Source: GCA-003244245 sp050699975 (GTDB lineage: Bacteria; Actinomycetota; Actinomycetes; Mycobacteriales; Pseudonocardiaceae). Taken from it: a stretch of 64,000 nt of DNA. Each line of letters opens with the position of its first letter. Positions within the stretch are counted from its first letter, which is position 1. Shown one piece after another: positions 1 through 8,199 of the stretch. The DNA lies in contig JBOHGH010000002.1 of NCBI GenBank assembly GCA_050699975.1, forward strand, positions 34,402 to 98,401. The letters are read 5' to 3'. The notes under the pieces are model-generated. The model was not told where the DNA came from and ran no database searches. It saw nothing but the letters and a program-made list of their open reading frames with translations. The position numbers were made by a program, and so were the translations under genes.

Positions 1-146
1 GCAGAACCAGCGGCGGCCCCGCGCCGCATCGGTCGTAAGCGAGCTGCACAATTTACACTGTATCGACTTGTGACTCGCCAGTAACTGCCTGACGAGGAGA
101 AACCGCGCAACGCTGAACACTGTCGCTCCCGGGGGAGTTTCCACTC

Positions 147-3100
147 ATGCGTGAATCGTTGGCCGACCGGGTCGCCCGCCGGCAGGCTGCCGTGCCGCAG
201 ATCCGCTACCCGCCGGCCCTGCCGGTGAGCCAGCGTAAGGACGAGATCGCCGCGGCGATCCGGGAGCACCAAGTGGTGATCGTTGCCGGGGAGACCGGCT
301 CCGGGAAGACCACCCAGATCCCCAAGATCTGCCTCGAGCTGGGCCGTGGAGTACGGGGCACGATCGGGCACACCCAGCCGCGCCGGCTGGCAGCGCGCAC
401 GGTGGCCGAGCGCATCGCGGAGGAGCTGGACGTTTCGGTCGGTGGGGCGGTCGGCTGGAAGGTGCGGTTCACCGATCGCGCATCAGAGGACACCCTGATC
501 AAGCTCATGACCGACGGCATCCTGCTGGCCGAGATCCAGTCCGATCGGTCGCTGCGGCAGTACGACACGCTGATCATTGACGAGGCACACGAACGTTCCC
601 TGAACATCGATTTCGTCCTGGGCTATCTCAAGCAGCTGCTGCCCCGGCGCCCTGACCTCAAGGTGATCATCACTTCGGCGACCATTGACCCCGAGCGGTT
701 CTCCCGGCACTTCGACGGTGCGCCGGTGATCGAGGTCTCCGGCCGCAGCTACCCGGTGGAGATCCGCTACCGCCCGTATGGCGCGGACTCCGAGAATGAG
801 GCAGACGACCGCGACCAGACCCAGGCGATCTGCGACGCCGTGTTGGAGCTGCGCGCCGAGGGCGCCGGCGATGTGCTGGTCTTCCTGTCCGGTGAACGGG
901 AGATCCGTGACACCCATGACGCGTTGGCCGCGTTGACGCTGCCGGACACCGAGATCCTGCCGCTGTACGCGCGGCTGTCGGCGGCCGAGCAGCACCGGGT
1001 CTTCCAGTCGCCGTGCACCAGAGGCCGACACACCGGGCACCAGAGACGGACACGCGCGGGAGGGGGGCGGATCGTGCTGGCCACCAATGTTGCGGAGACG
1101 TCGTTGACCGTGCCGGGGATCCGGTATGTGGTCGACGCCGGCACCGCCCGGATCTCGCGCTACAGCCGCCGGCTCAAGGTGCAGCGGCTACCGATCGAAC
1201 GGGTGTCGCAAGCCTCGGCCACCCAGCGCGCCGGTCGGTGCGGGCGTACCTCCGACGGCATCTGCATCCGGCTGTACTCGGCGGAGGACTTCCAGTCCCG
1301 GCCGGAGTTCACCGATCCCGAGATCCTGCGCACCCACCTCGCGTCGGTGATCCTGCAGATGGCGGCCCTGGACCTGGGGGACGTGGCCGCGTTCGGGTTC
1401 ATCGATCCACCGGATCGCCGGCAGATCTCCGACGGTGTGGCGCTGCTGCACGAGTTGGGCGCTCTTCACGAGCAGCCAACCCTGCGGCTCACCCGGGTCG
1501 GGCGCACCCTGGCGCAGCTGCCGTTGGACCCCAGGCTGGCCCGGATGGTGGTGGCGGCCAACGACAACGGCTGCCTGCTCGACGTCCTGGTGATCGTCGC
1601 GGCACTGTCCATCCAGGACCCACGGGAGCGTCCAGCCGACGCGGAGGCGGCGGCCGACGCCCAGCATGCCCGGTTCGCCGACAAGAGCTCCGACTTCCTG
1701 GCCTACCTCAACCTGTGGCACCACCTCGACGAGCAGCAGCACGCGCTGTCGTCCAACCAGTTCCGCAAGCTGTGCAAGGCGGAGTTCCTGCACTACCTGC
1801 GGGTGCGGGAGTGGCAGGACCTGCAGGCGCAGCTGCGCCGGATCACCCGGGACCTCGGCATGACGGCTGTCATGACGGCTGGGGTGACGGCGAATCCAGC
1901 GCCCGCCGATCCGCAGCCGGTGCACGTTTCACTGCTGGCCGGGCTGCTCTCGCATATTGGGCTGCTCGACGCCGAAACCCGCGACTACCTGGGTGCCCGG
2001 GGTGCCCGGTTCGCCGTGCACCCCGGATCGGGGCTGTTCCGCAAGCCGCCGCGCTGGGTGATGGCTGCCGAGCTGGTGGAGACGTCCCGGCTGTGGGGCC
2101 GGATCGCCGCCCGGATCGAGCCGCAGTGGGTGGAACCGCTGGCCGGGCACGTGGTCAAGCGCAGCTACAGCGAGCCGCACTGGGAACGTAACCGTGGTGC
2201 GGTGGTGGCCTACGAGAAGGTCACGCTCTACGGCATCCCGATCGTGGTTGCCCGCAAGGTGACCTACTCCGGCATCGACCCCGAGCTGTCCCGCGAACTG
2301 TTCCTCCGGCACGCCTTGGTCGACGGTGATTGGGAGACCCGGCACGCCTTCTTCCATGCCAACCGGGCCATGCTCGACGACGTCGAGGAACTCGAGCAGC
2401 GGGCCCGGCGGCGCGACATCCTGGTCGACGACGAGGCCCTGTTCGACTTCTATGACCAGCGCATCCCACCCGAGGTCGTCTCGGCCCGGCATTTCGACAG
2501 CTGGTGGCGCAAGGCCAGCCGGGCGACGCCGGGACTGCTCGATTTCGACCCCTCGATGCTGCTCACCGGTGACCGCGCCAGTGAGCAGGACTACCCCGAC
2601 TCGTGGCCGCACAGCGTGCTGGAGTTGGACCTGTCCTACCAGTTCGAGCCGGGCGCCGACGCCGACGGTGTGACCGTGCACGTGCCGCTGCCGGTGCTCA
2701 ACCAGGTCGACCCGGCGCCCTTCACCTGGCAGGTTCCTGGCCTGCGGGAGGAGCTGGTCGTCGCGCTGCTCAAGTCATTGCCCAAGCCGCTGCGCCGCCG
2801 GCTGGTCCCGGTGCCCGACCACGCGAGAGCCTTGCTGGCGCGGATGAACCCCTACCGCGAACCACTGCTGGACGTCCTGGAGCGCGAGCTTGATCAGGCG
2901 GGCGTGGCCGTGCGGCGCGCGGACTGGCAGCTCGACCGGGTGCCGGACCACTTGACGATCACCTTCCGGGTGCACGACGGCGACCGCACGCTGGCGCAAG
3001 GCACGGACCTGGCAGCGCTGGGCCGCGAGGTAGCGCCACAGTTGCGGGCCACGCTGTCCGCCGCGGGTGGCTGCCTGCCACGTCAGGGCTTGCGTAACTG

Positions 3101-3935
3101 GGATGTCGGGACGCTGCCGGCCACCCACCAGCAGGAGCAGGCCGGCCATCTGATCACCGCCTACCCGGCGCTGGTCGACGAGGGTGACACGGTCGCCGTC
3201 GCGCTGCTGCCCACCGAGGCCGAGCAGCAGCGCGCCATGTGGGCGGGCACCCGGCGGCTGCTGCTGCTCGCGGTGCCCTCACCGATCAAGCCGGTCCAGC
3301 GCGGCCTCGATGGTCTGGCTCGGCTGGTGTTGAAACAGAACCCGCACGGCAGCGTTGAGGCGCTGCTGGCGGACTGCGTCGATTGCGCCGCCGACGCGCT
3401 GATCGCCGCCTGCGGCGGGCCACCCCGCGACGAGGCCGGCTTCGCCCGGCTGCGGGACCGCGCCCACGCAGAGCTCGCCGAGGCGGTGGTCGCCGTGGTC
3501 GCCCACGTGCAGCGCATCCTGGCCGTCGCCCACACCGCCGCGGCCCGGTTGCCCGAACTCGCCGCGCCGGCGCTGGCACCTGCGGTGGCCGACGTCCGCG
3601 AGCAGCTGACAACCCTGGTCGGGCCCGGCTTCGTCACCGCAACCGGCGCGCAGCGGCTGCCCGACCTCACTCGCTACCTGCAGGCCATCGAGCGAAGGCT
3701 GGACAAGCTGCCCCGCGATCCGGATCGCGACCGGGATTGGATGCATCGGGTCACCGCCGTGGCGCGGGCCTACCGGCAGCTGCGCGACGAGGTCGGCGCC
3801 GGACCGGAGCTGCAGCGGATCCGCTGGATGATCGAAGAGTTGCGGGTCAGCTACTTCGCCCAGGAACTGCGCACCCCGTACCCGGTATCCGACAAGCGGA
3901 TCTACCAGGCGATGGACGCCTCACGGGGCGCGTAG
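147..3935 (+). CDS. hrpA: ATP-dependent RNA helicase HrpA (DEAH family)
   Basis: A 1262-residue DEAH/RHA helicase, close to the usual HrpA length (about 1300). Walker A GETGSGKT is at residues 48-55, DEAH at 145-148 and the motif V region (VLATNVAETSLTVPG) from about 310. The helicase-associated, OB-like and long HrpA-specific C-terminal regions follow. The family unwinds RNA and helps rescue stalled or collided ribosomes in the cytoplasm. The ATG follows a GGGGGAG ribosome-binding site about 8 bases upstream. Residues about 289-306 (CTRGRHTGHQRRTRAGG) are absent from the usual FQ-x-HRGRRIVLATN junction and are encoded by a dispersed repeat (see the repeat at 1012-1056). The reading frame survives it. 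The 3' end overlaps the convergent neighbour by 15 bp. Confidence 0.95.
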   Translation: MRESLADRVARRQAAVPQIRYPPALPVSQRKDEIAAAIREHQVVIVAGETGSGKTTQIPKICLELGRGVRGTIGHTQPRRLAARTVAERIAEELDVSVGGAVGWKVRFTDRASEDTLIKLMTDGILLAEIQSDRSLRQYDTLIIDEAHERSLNIDFVLGYLKQLLPRRPDLKVIITSATIDPERFSRHFDGAPVIEVSGRSYPVEIRYRPYGADSENEADDRDQTQAICDAVLELRAEGAGDVLVFLSGEREIRDTHDALAALTLPDTEILPLYARLSAAEQHRVFQSPCTRGRHTGHQRRTRAGGGRIVLATNVAETSLTVPGIRYVVDAGTARISRYSRRLKVQRLPIERVSQASATQRAGRCGRTSDGICIRLYSAEDFQSRPEFTDPEILRTHLASVILQMAALDLGDVAAFGFIDPPDRRQISDGVALLHELGALHEQPTLRLTRVGRTLAQLPLDPRLARMVVAANDNGCLLDVLVIVAALSIQDPRERPADAEAAADAQHARFADKSSDFLAYLNLWHHLDEQQHALSSNQFRKLCKAEFLHYLRVREWQDLQAQLRRITRDLGMTAVMTAGVTANPAPADPQPVHVSLLAGLLSHIGLLDAETRDYLGARGARFAVHPGSGLFRKPPRWVMAAELVETSRLWGRIAARIEPQWVEPLAGHVVKRSYSEPHWERNRGAVVAYEKVTLYGIPIVVARKVTYSGIDPELSRELFLRHALVDGDWETRHAFFHANRAMLDDVEELEQRARRRDILVDDEALFDFYDQRIPPEVVSARHFDSWWRKASRATPGLLDFDPSMLLTGDRASEQDYPDSWPHSVLELDLSYQFEPGADADGVTVHVPLPVLNQVDPAPFTWQVPGLREELVVALLKSLPKPLRRRLVPVPDHARALLARMNPYREPLLDVLERELDQAGVAVRRADWQLDRVPDHLTITFRVHDGDRTLAQGTDLAALGREVAPQLRATLSAAGGCLPRQGLRNWDVGTLPATHQQEQAGHLITAYPALVDEGDTVAVALLPTEAEQQRAMWAGTRRLLLLAVPSPIKPVQRGLDGLARLVLKQNPHGSVEALLADCVDCAADALIAACGGPPRDEAGFARLRDRAHAELAEAVVAVVAHVQRILAVAHTAAARLPELAAPALAPAVADVREQLTTLVGPGFVTATGAQRLPDLTRYLQAIERRLDKLPRDPDRDRDWMHRVTAVARAYRQLRDEVGAGPELQRIRWMIEELRVSYFAQELRTPYPVSDKRIYQAMDASRGA
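1012..1056 (-). repeat. Short dispersed repeat inserted in frame within hrpA
   Basis: Read on the minus strand this stretch contains two roughly 22-bp units sharing the core GGTGCCCGGTGTGTCG and CTCTGGTGC. The same units occur in tandem at 6309-6352. In hrpA it adds about 16 codons between helicase motifs IV and V, apparently as an in-frame insertion. Confidence 0.75.
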
Positions 3936-4898
3936 CGCCATGTGCAGCCGGACCGTGGTGCCCGAACCGATCTGACCGGTCGGCATTTCGACCAGGTCGC
4001 ACAGCGCGTTGACCAGGATCAGTCCGCGACCGTGCGGCGCGGACCGGGCGGGTGGTATCCGGCCGACCAACCGATCGGGCAACTGCCCGCTGTCGGTGAT
4101 CTCGCAGACCAGGCTCCCGGTTTCCGAGTCCTGCCACAGCGAAAGGACACCCGGCTGATCGGTGTGCACCAGGGTGTTGGTGGCGACCTCGTTGACCGCA
4201 AGGCACAGATCCGCGACCCGCGCCGCGGGCAGCCCCGCCTTGGACGCGAAAACCCGGACGAACTGTCGGATGGCTGGCAGCTCACGCGCAGAGCTGAAGA
4301 CCAGCATGTCGCCCCACCACTCCGGGGGGTCGGGTAATGAGCTCAGGCTCGCGTCGGCCACAGCCCGAGGATCGGCATAGTCGGTGCTGACCTCCCGCAG
4401 GCCTCCCTCGACCAGCACCGGATGGGTCCGGCGGGCGTCGGCCAGCGCCGTAGCATCCAGCCCCTGCCGGTCGTAGGGGCACAGGATGGTCGCTTCCTGG
4501 CCGGCCAGGGCAATGTTGATGAGGGCTTCGTGTTGCAGAGCGGCCCGGTATTCGGCGGCGGACCGGCCTGGCCAGATCGGTTCGCCCACGATGCGTACCC
4601 GGCCCGGCGCGTGCTCCTGGGTGAACGCGTAGAGCACGGTGGGGATGATCCGGCCGGGATTACGACCGGCCTCGGCCATATTCACGAACCGGACCTGCTC
4701 GGCGCGCTGGCCGATCTCGGGGCCCAGCACCGAGCGCAGCACGTCGACGTGCGAGCCTGGCACCGCTACCAGTGCCGGCTCGGACCGCTCGAAGCCATCC
4801 CGCAGGAAGGTCGCGATGCCGGTGGCGTAGTCCTGCACGTCGCGGTAGAACAACGCCTCGTGCACCAGCCCGGTGCGCTCGGGCGGCGCAACGTTCAT
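3921..4898 (-). CDS. MEDS-domain sensor with anti-sigma-type ATPase domain
   Basis: About 325 residues. The N-terminal half (HEALFYRDVQDYATGIATFLRDGFERSEPALVAVP and onward) is a MEDS sensory domain. The C-terminal half, with AVNEVATNTLVHT (N box) and GRGLILVNALCD (G box), is an RsbW-like GHKL ATPase. Such actinobacterial proteins probably act in partner-switching control of sigma factors or as regulatory kinases; the target cannot be read from the window. I chose the ATG at 4898, where MNVAPPERTG begins, over an upstream ATG at 4979. A GGCGAG-like site precedes the chosen start. The stop lies inside the last 15 bp of hrpA. Upstream it is divergent from an acyl-CoA dehydrogenase, with a perfect palindrome between them. 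Confidence 0.8.
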   Translation of the reverse strand: MNVAPPERTGLVHEALFYRDVQDYATGIATFLRDGFERSEPALVAVPGSHVDVLRSVLGPEIGQRAEQVRFVNMAEAGRNPGRIIPTVLYAFTQEHAPGRVRIVGEPIWPGRSAAEYRAALQHEALINIALAGQEATILCPYDRQGLDATALADARRTHPVLVEGGLREVSTDYADPRAVADASLSSLPDPPEWWGDMLVFSSARELPAIRQFVRVFASKAGLPAARVADLCLAVNEVATNTLVHTDQPGVLSLWQDSETGSLVCEITDSGQLPDRLVGRIPPARSAPHGRGLILVNALCDLVEMPTGQIGSGTTVRLHMALRAP

Positions 4899-4981
4899 GG
4901 GCTGACTCGCCACTCTCACGGACTGGATCTCGGCACCCCCTATGACGCAGAGGATACAACTCTTCGTGGCTCTCTGCACGT

Positions 4982-4995
4982 TTGAGTTAACTCAA
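4982..4995. promoter_or_regulatory. Perfect 14-bp palindrome, candidate operator
   Basis: TTGAGTTAACTCAA is its own reverse complement. It sits between the divergent MEDS-protein gene (start 4898) and acyl-CoA dehydrogenase gene (start 5143), in a locally AT-richer patch. It is a plausible dimeric regulator site; no cognate regulator is evident nearby. Confidence 0.45.
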
Positions 4996-5142
4996 GTGAG
5001 GGGAGGTCGCGTCCGGCAGCGCTAGTGAGTGACGGACGGTACGCCCGAGTTGTCAGCTGCCCACCCCAGCGGGCAACTACTATCGACTGGCGGGCGCCTG
5101 TCGCAGGGCGCCGTGACCCACAGCAGGAGGAGCATCGGCACT

Positions 5143-6291
5143 ATGCGTCGTCGATTGTTCGAGGCCGAGCATGATGCGTTCCGGGAGAGCGTCCGCGCCT
5201 TTTTGGACAAAGAGGTCATACCACATTTGGTGGCCTGGGAAGCCGCGGGCATCGTGCCCCGGGACCTGTTCCTTCGAGCTGGCTCCAGCGGCTTTCTCGG
5301 GATGGCCATCCCGGAGGAGTTCGGTGGCGGCGGGGTGGCCGACTTCCGGTTCAACGCGGTGCTGGGCGAGGAGGTCATGCACGCGGGCGCGGCGGCCTCG
5401 GGGCTCGGGCTGGCCCTGCACAACGACATCTGCCTGCCCTACTTCCTGGACCTGGCCACCGCGGAGCAACAGCAGCGGTGGTTGCCGGGGATCGCCTCCG
5501 GCGAGCTGATCACGGCCATCGCCATGACTGAACCAGGGATGGGCTCGGATCTGGCGAGCATGGCCACCACGGCGGTGCGCCACTCGGACCATTACCTGGT
5601 CAACGGATCGAAGACGTTCATCAGCAACGGCATCAACGCCGATCTGGTGATCACCGCGGTGAAGACCGATCCGCAGCACCGCCACCAGGGGATGAGCCTG
5701 ATCGTGCTGGAGCGTGGCATGGAAGGCTTCGAGCGCGGCGGCAACCTCGCCAAGCTGGGTCAGCATGCCCAGGACACCGCGGAGTTGTTCTTCCGCGACG
5801 TCCACGTACCGGTCGCCAACCTGCTCGGGGAGCCGGGCCGCGGGTTTGCCCACCTGGTGGACCGGCTACCCCAGGAGCGGCTGTCGATCGCCATCTCCGG
5901 GGTGGCCGGAGCGCGCGCAGCGCTGGAACAGACGCTGTCCTACGTCAAGGACCGTAAGGCCTTCGGCCAATCGATCGGATCCTTCCAGAACACCAGGTTC
6001 CGGCTGGCCGAGATGGTCACCGAGATCGACCTCGCGCAGACTTTCGTCGACCGTTGTATCGAGGCGCTCAACGACGGCGAGCTGACCGTCGCCGACGCCG
6101 CCAAGGCCAAGTGGTGGTGCACCGAGTTGCAGGGCCGGGTGGTCGACACCTGCCTGCAACTGCACGGCGGTTACGGCTACATGCTCGAGTATCCCATTGC
6201 GCGGGCCTACGCCGACGCCCGCATCACCCGCATTTACGGCGGCACCACAGAGATCATGAAAGAGGTCATCGGCCGATCACTAGGCCTGTAA
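5143..6291 (+). CDS. Acyl-CoA dehydrogenase, long-chain/isovaleryl type
   Basis: A 382-residue FAD-dependent acyl-CoA dehydrogenase of usual length, catalysing alpha,beta-desaturation of acyl-CoA in fatty acid or branched-chain catabolism. The signatures ITAIAMTEPGMGSDL and SNGINADLVITAVKTD (FAD/substrate region) and QLHGGYGYMLEYPIAR are present. The position that carries the catalytic Glu in medium-chain enzymes is Gly (YGGTTEIM). Instead Glu245 in LPQERLSIA matches the alternative catalytic Glu of LCAD-type enzymes. The ATG at 5143 has an AGGAGGAG site about 10 bases upstream. An in-frame start at 5029 would add 38 unconserved residues and was rejected. It is monocistronic on the evidence here. 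Confidence 0.92.
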   Translation: MRRRLFEAEHDAFRESVRAFLDKEVIPHLVAWEAAGIVPRDLFLRAGSSGFLGMAIPEEFGGGGVADFRFNAVLGEEVMHAGAAASGLGLALHNDICLPYFLDLATAEQQQRWLPGIASGELITAIAMTEPGMGSDLASMATTAVRHSDHYLVNGSKTFISNGINADLVITAVKTDPQHRHQGMSLIVLERGMEGFERGGNLAKLGQHAQDTAELFFRDVHVPVANLLGEPGRGFAHLVDRLPQERLSIAISGVAGARAALEQTLSYVKDRKAFGQSIGSFQNTRFRLAEMVTEIDLAQTFVDRCIEALNDGELTVADAAKAKWWCTELQGRVVDTCLQLHGGYGYMLEYPIARAYADARITRIYGGTTEIMKEVIGRSLGL

Positions 6292-6308
6292 TCACCCACC
6301 CGGCGTGT

Positions 6309-6365
6309 CCTCCTCCAGTGCCCGGTGTGTCGTTCTCTGGTGCCCGGTGTGTCGTTTATTGGTGA
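6309..6365 (+). repeat. Tandem 22-bp repeat, dispersed family
   Basis: Two full units (6309-6330 and 6331-6352) share the core GTGCCCGGTGTGTCG. A degenerate third unit (TTTATTGGTGAACGG) follows. The same unit in reverse orientation lies inside hrpA at 1012-1056. Confidence 0.75.
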
Positions 6366-6678
6366 ACGGCGGGGAGTATCAGTCACCCGCCATTCAGGAT
6401 CCGCCCGCAGTCATGACGAAAACAGCTCCGGCGCTGATCCCGGCGCGACTGACAAAGCGAAGCCGTGTCACTGCGCCACAGGATCAACCGATCATGTCCT
6501 GCAACAGGGCGGTCAGCCCACTGCGGGCAGTAGATCACCAGGTGAAGGCTCACCATGCCGACGACGTGGTGCGCGCTCAGCGACGAGCACCCGGGCACGG
6601 CCCGGAACACCGATGCGCGCAGCCAGGCCGAGTTACTGTGCTGTCGAGTCGGGCCTGAACTCCTCCTGCTGTTCGAAC

Positions 6679-6705
6679 ACCAGCCCCACCAGCCCCACCA
6701 GCCTC
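6679..6705 (+). repeat. Three tandem 9-bp units
   Basis: ACCAGCCCC is repeated twice exactly, followed by ACCAGCCTC. A simple tandem repeat in non-coding sequence; no function is suggested. Confidence 0.7.
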
Positions 6706-7017
6706 ATGCGGCTCGTCACGTCTGCTGTTCGGGCAAGCCTCACCGACGTCACCGCGATCAGCGATCGTCACAGTTGTCCAGGTAGCGTGCCTAGAAATGC
6801 ACCGTGGTGTCGATCCCAGGTGTCCCGCGATGGGAAATGTTCACGAATGCAAACTAGTCCCTGAGAAGGCTGCGGCACCACGGCGGCGCCCCAAGCATCA
6901 CCCGGTCGGGGTGCATCACTTGGAGTGAAAGTCACGATGGAACGGTACGTCCTGGTGCCCTCCCAACGATGTCACTACAAACACTCAACTCTGAACCAGC
7001 AGGAGGGGAGGACCAGG

Positions 7018-7440
7018 ATGACCGGTCACGGTGGTGACACGATCGCTCACGATATGTTCGCGCTGCTGCGCGAGGCCGCGGCACCCGTGGTGACCCGTTG
7101 GACCTACTGCACCGACGACCCCTTCGCCGTGACCCTTGAGATCCAGACCCGGGGCGATCGTTACGTGGACTGGGTCCTGGCCCGCGACCTGCTGGTGGCT
7201 GGATTCAGTACTCCCGCCGGTATCGGTGACGTGCGGGTACGCCCCGCCCAGTTCGGTGAATGGGAAGTGATGCTGGTCGAGATCCGTTCACTCGACGGGC
7301 ACGCCGTGCTGGAGCTGGACCGGGAACTGTTGCAGCAGTTCGTCGAGGCCACGTTCGAAATCGTCCCGCTGGGCGACGAGAGCACGGCCGTCGACATGGA
7401 CGCCGAGATCGAGAAGATCACCAGGAGCTGCCCGGGTTGA
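7018..7440 (+). CDS. SsgA-family sporulation/cell division protein
   Basis: A 140-residue SsgA-like protein. The block PVVTRWTYCTDDPFAVTLEIQTRG, then WVLARDLLVAGFSTPAGIGDVRVRP, follows the SsgA/SsgB family pattern (RYEVGDPYAVRMTF, WxFGRELLxxGxxxPxGxGDVxVxP). These proteins localise the division machinery, peptidoglycan remodelling or sporulation septa in mycelial actinobacteria. The ATG at 7018 is preceded by GGAGGGGAGG at good spacing. An upstream in-frame start at 6925 lacks a site and adds unconserved sequence. It stands alone, with repeats and decayed genes on both sides. Confidence 0.9.
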   Translation: MTGHGGDTIAHDMFALLREAAAPVVTRWTYCTDDPFAVTLEIQTRGDRYVDWVLARDLLVAGFSTPAGIGDVRVRPAQFGEWEVMLVEIRSLDGHAVLELDRELLQQFVEATFEIVPLGDESTAVDMDAEIEKITRSCPG

Positions 7441-7463
7441 CCGCGTGTAATGCAGTCTGGATG

Positions 7464-7516
7464 CAGAACGCGGTAATCCGACCGTTGATTACCACAGTTT
7501 GTCTCCAGAACGCGGT
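7464..7516. repeat. Direct repeat pair enclosing a small inverted repeat
   Basis: CAGAACGCGGT occurs at 7464-7474 and 7506-7516. Between them GGTAATC (7472-7478) and GATTACC (7487-7493) form a 7-bp hairpin with an 8-base loop. It lies just after the ssgA-like stop and before the vapC remnant; it may be a recombination or insertion scar. Confidence 0.5.
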
Positions 7517-7589
7517 GTGAGAGGTCAATGTGATCGCGCAACCGGCCCACTTGCACCGGGTGCGACCGTTCCCGTCGCCACTGTGCGTC

Positions 7590-7832
7590 GACCATGCGCT
7601 GGATCGCGCGCACGCCTGGCTTGCCCCAACCGGCGAGCATCCTGTTGGAGCCCCCCACGGCACGGCATCTTGAGGTGCTCGGCGGCCGCTCACGACGCTC
7701 GGGACCGGCGGCAACCTCACCAACGACGCTCACCTCGCTGCGCTGGCGATCGAGCACCGCGGCGAGGTCATCACCCATGACAGCGACTTCGGCCGCTTCG
7801 CTGGCGTCACCTGGTCCACACCCCGCTCGTGA
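7590..7832 (+). pseudogene. Decayed VapC-type PIN-domain toxin
   Basis: Two frames are needed to read a PIN-domain C-terminus. The first gives MRWIARTPGL...LEPTARHLEVL-like sequence (7594 to about 7690). From 7701 a shifted frame gives GTGGNLTNDAHLAALAIEHRGEVITHDSDFGRFAGVTW and stops at 7832. The GTGGNLTxDAHLAALAxEHGAxxxxxDxDFxRFPG block is typical of actinobacterial VapC ribonucleases and carries the conserved acidic residues. The N-terminal third and several residues at the junction are missing, so I regard it as inactive. The next gene encodes an RHH-like protein, the usual class of VapC antitoxin partner. Confidence 0.75.
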
Positions 7833-7935
7833 GTGGGATTGCGGGCAATAACACGGTCACTCATTCACGACGGAGGGCTCCTGACGTTGAAGACCTCGTG
7901 GTATCCGAGTAGCCTTGGGTACCAAGGAGGTGCTG

Positions 7936-8199
7936 ATGGCTGCGCAGACTGCCCCCGTCAAGGTCGATGAGACAACCCACACCTTGCTGGCACACGGCGC
8001 GACTGCGCTGCGCATGACACAGAAAGATCTCCTCGCCGAGGCCGTCCGGGAGTATCTCACAGCCCGTCGTGACCAGATCAACGCTGCGCTTCGGGAGGCG
8101 ATGAGCATCCTCGACGGCACTGAGAGCAGCCGCGTTGCCGCGCTCACCGGCCTGTCAGCTGAGAGACTTGCCGAGCTCGGCGGTGTCCGCGAGCAGTAG
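7936..8199 (+). CDS. Ribbon-helix-helix-like antitoxin/repressor
   Basis: An 87-residue protein. VKVDETTHTLLAHGATALRMTQKDLLAEAVREYL near the N-terminus fits a ribbon-helix-helix DNA-binding fold (beta strand, helix, turn, helix ending in VREYL). A charged tail follows. The ATG at 7936 has AAGGAGGTG just upstream; a TTG at 7915 lies before that site and was rejected. The stop TAG is immediately followed by the ATG of the next gene, so the two are very probably translationally linked, like an antitoxin-toxin pair. Partner identity is inferred only from this arrangement. Confidence 0.65.
   Translation: MAAQTAPVKVDETTHTLLAHGATALRMTQKDLLAEAVREYLTARRDQINAALREAMSILDGTESSRVAALTGLSAERLAELGGVREQ

Larger units (their letters stand above)
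6292..7017. other. 726-bp gap without a recognisable gene
   Basis: The stretch holds the 22-bp-period repeat (6309-6365), a 9-bp tandem repeat (6679-6705) and the upstream region of the ssgA-like gene. Open frames here show no conserved protein and no convincing ribosome-binding site. Confidence 0.6.

Noticed and set aside
6325..6864. 179-codon frame in the gap before the ssgA-like gene
   Set aside because: Starts inside the dispersed repeat, has no ribosome-binding site and no conserved sequence.
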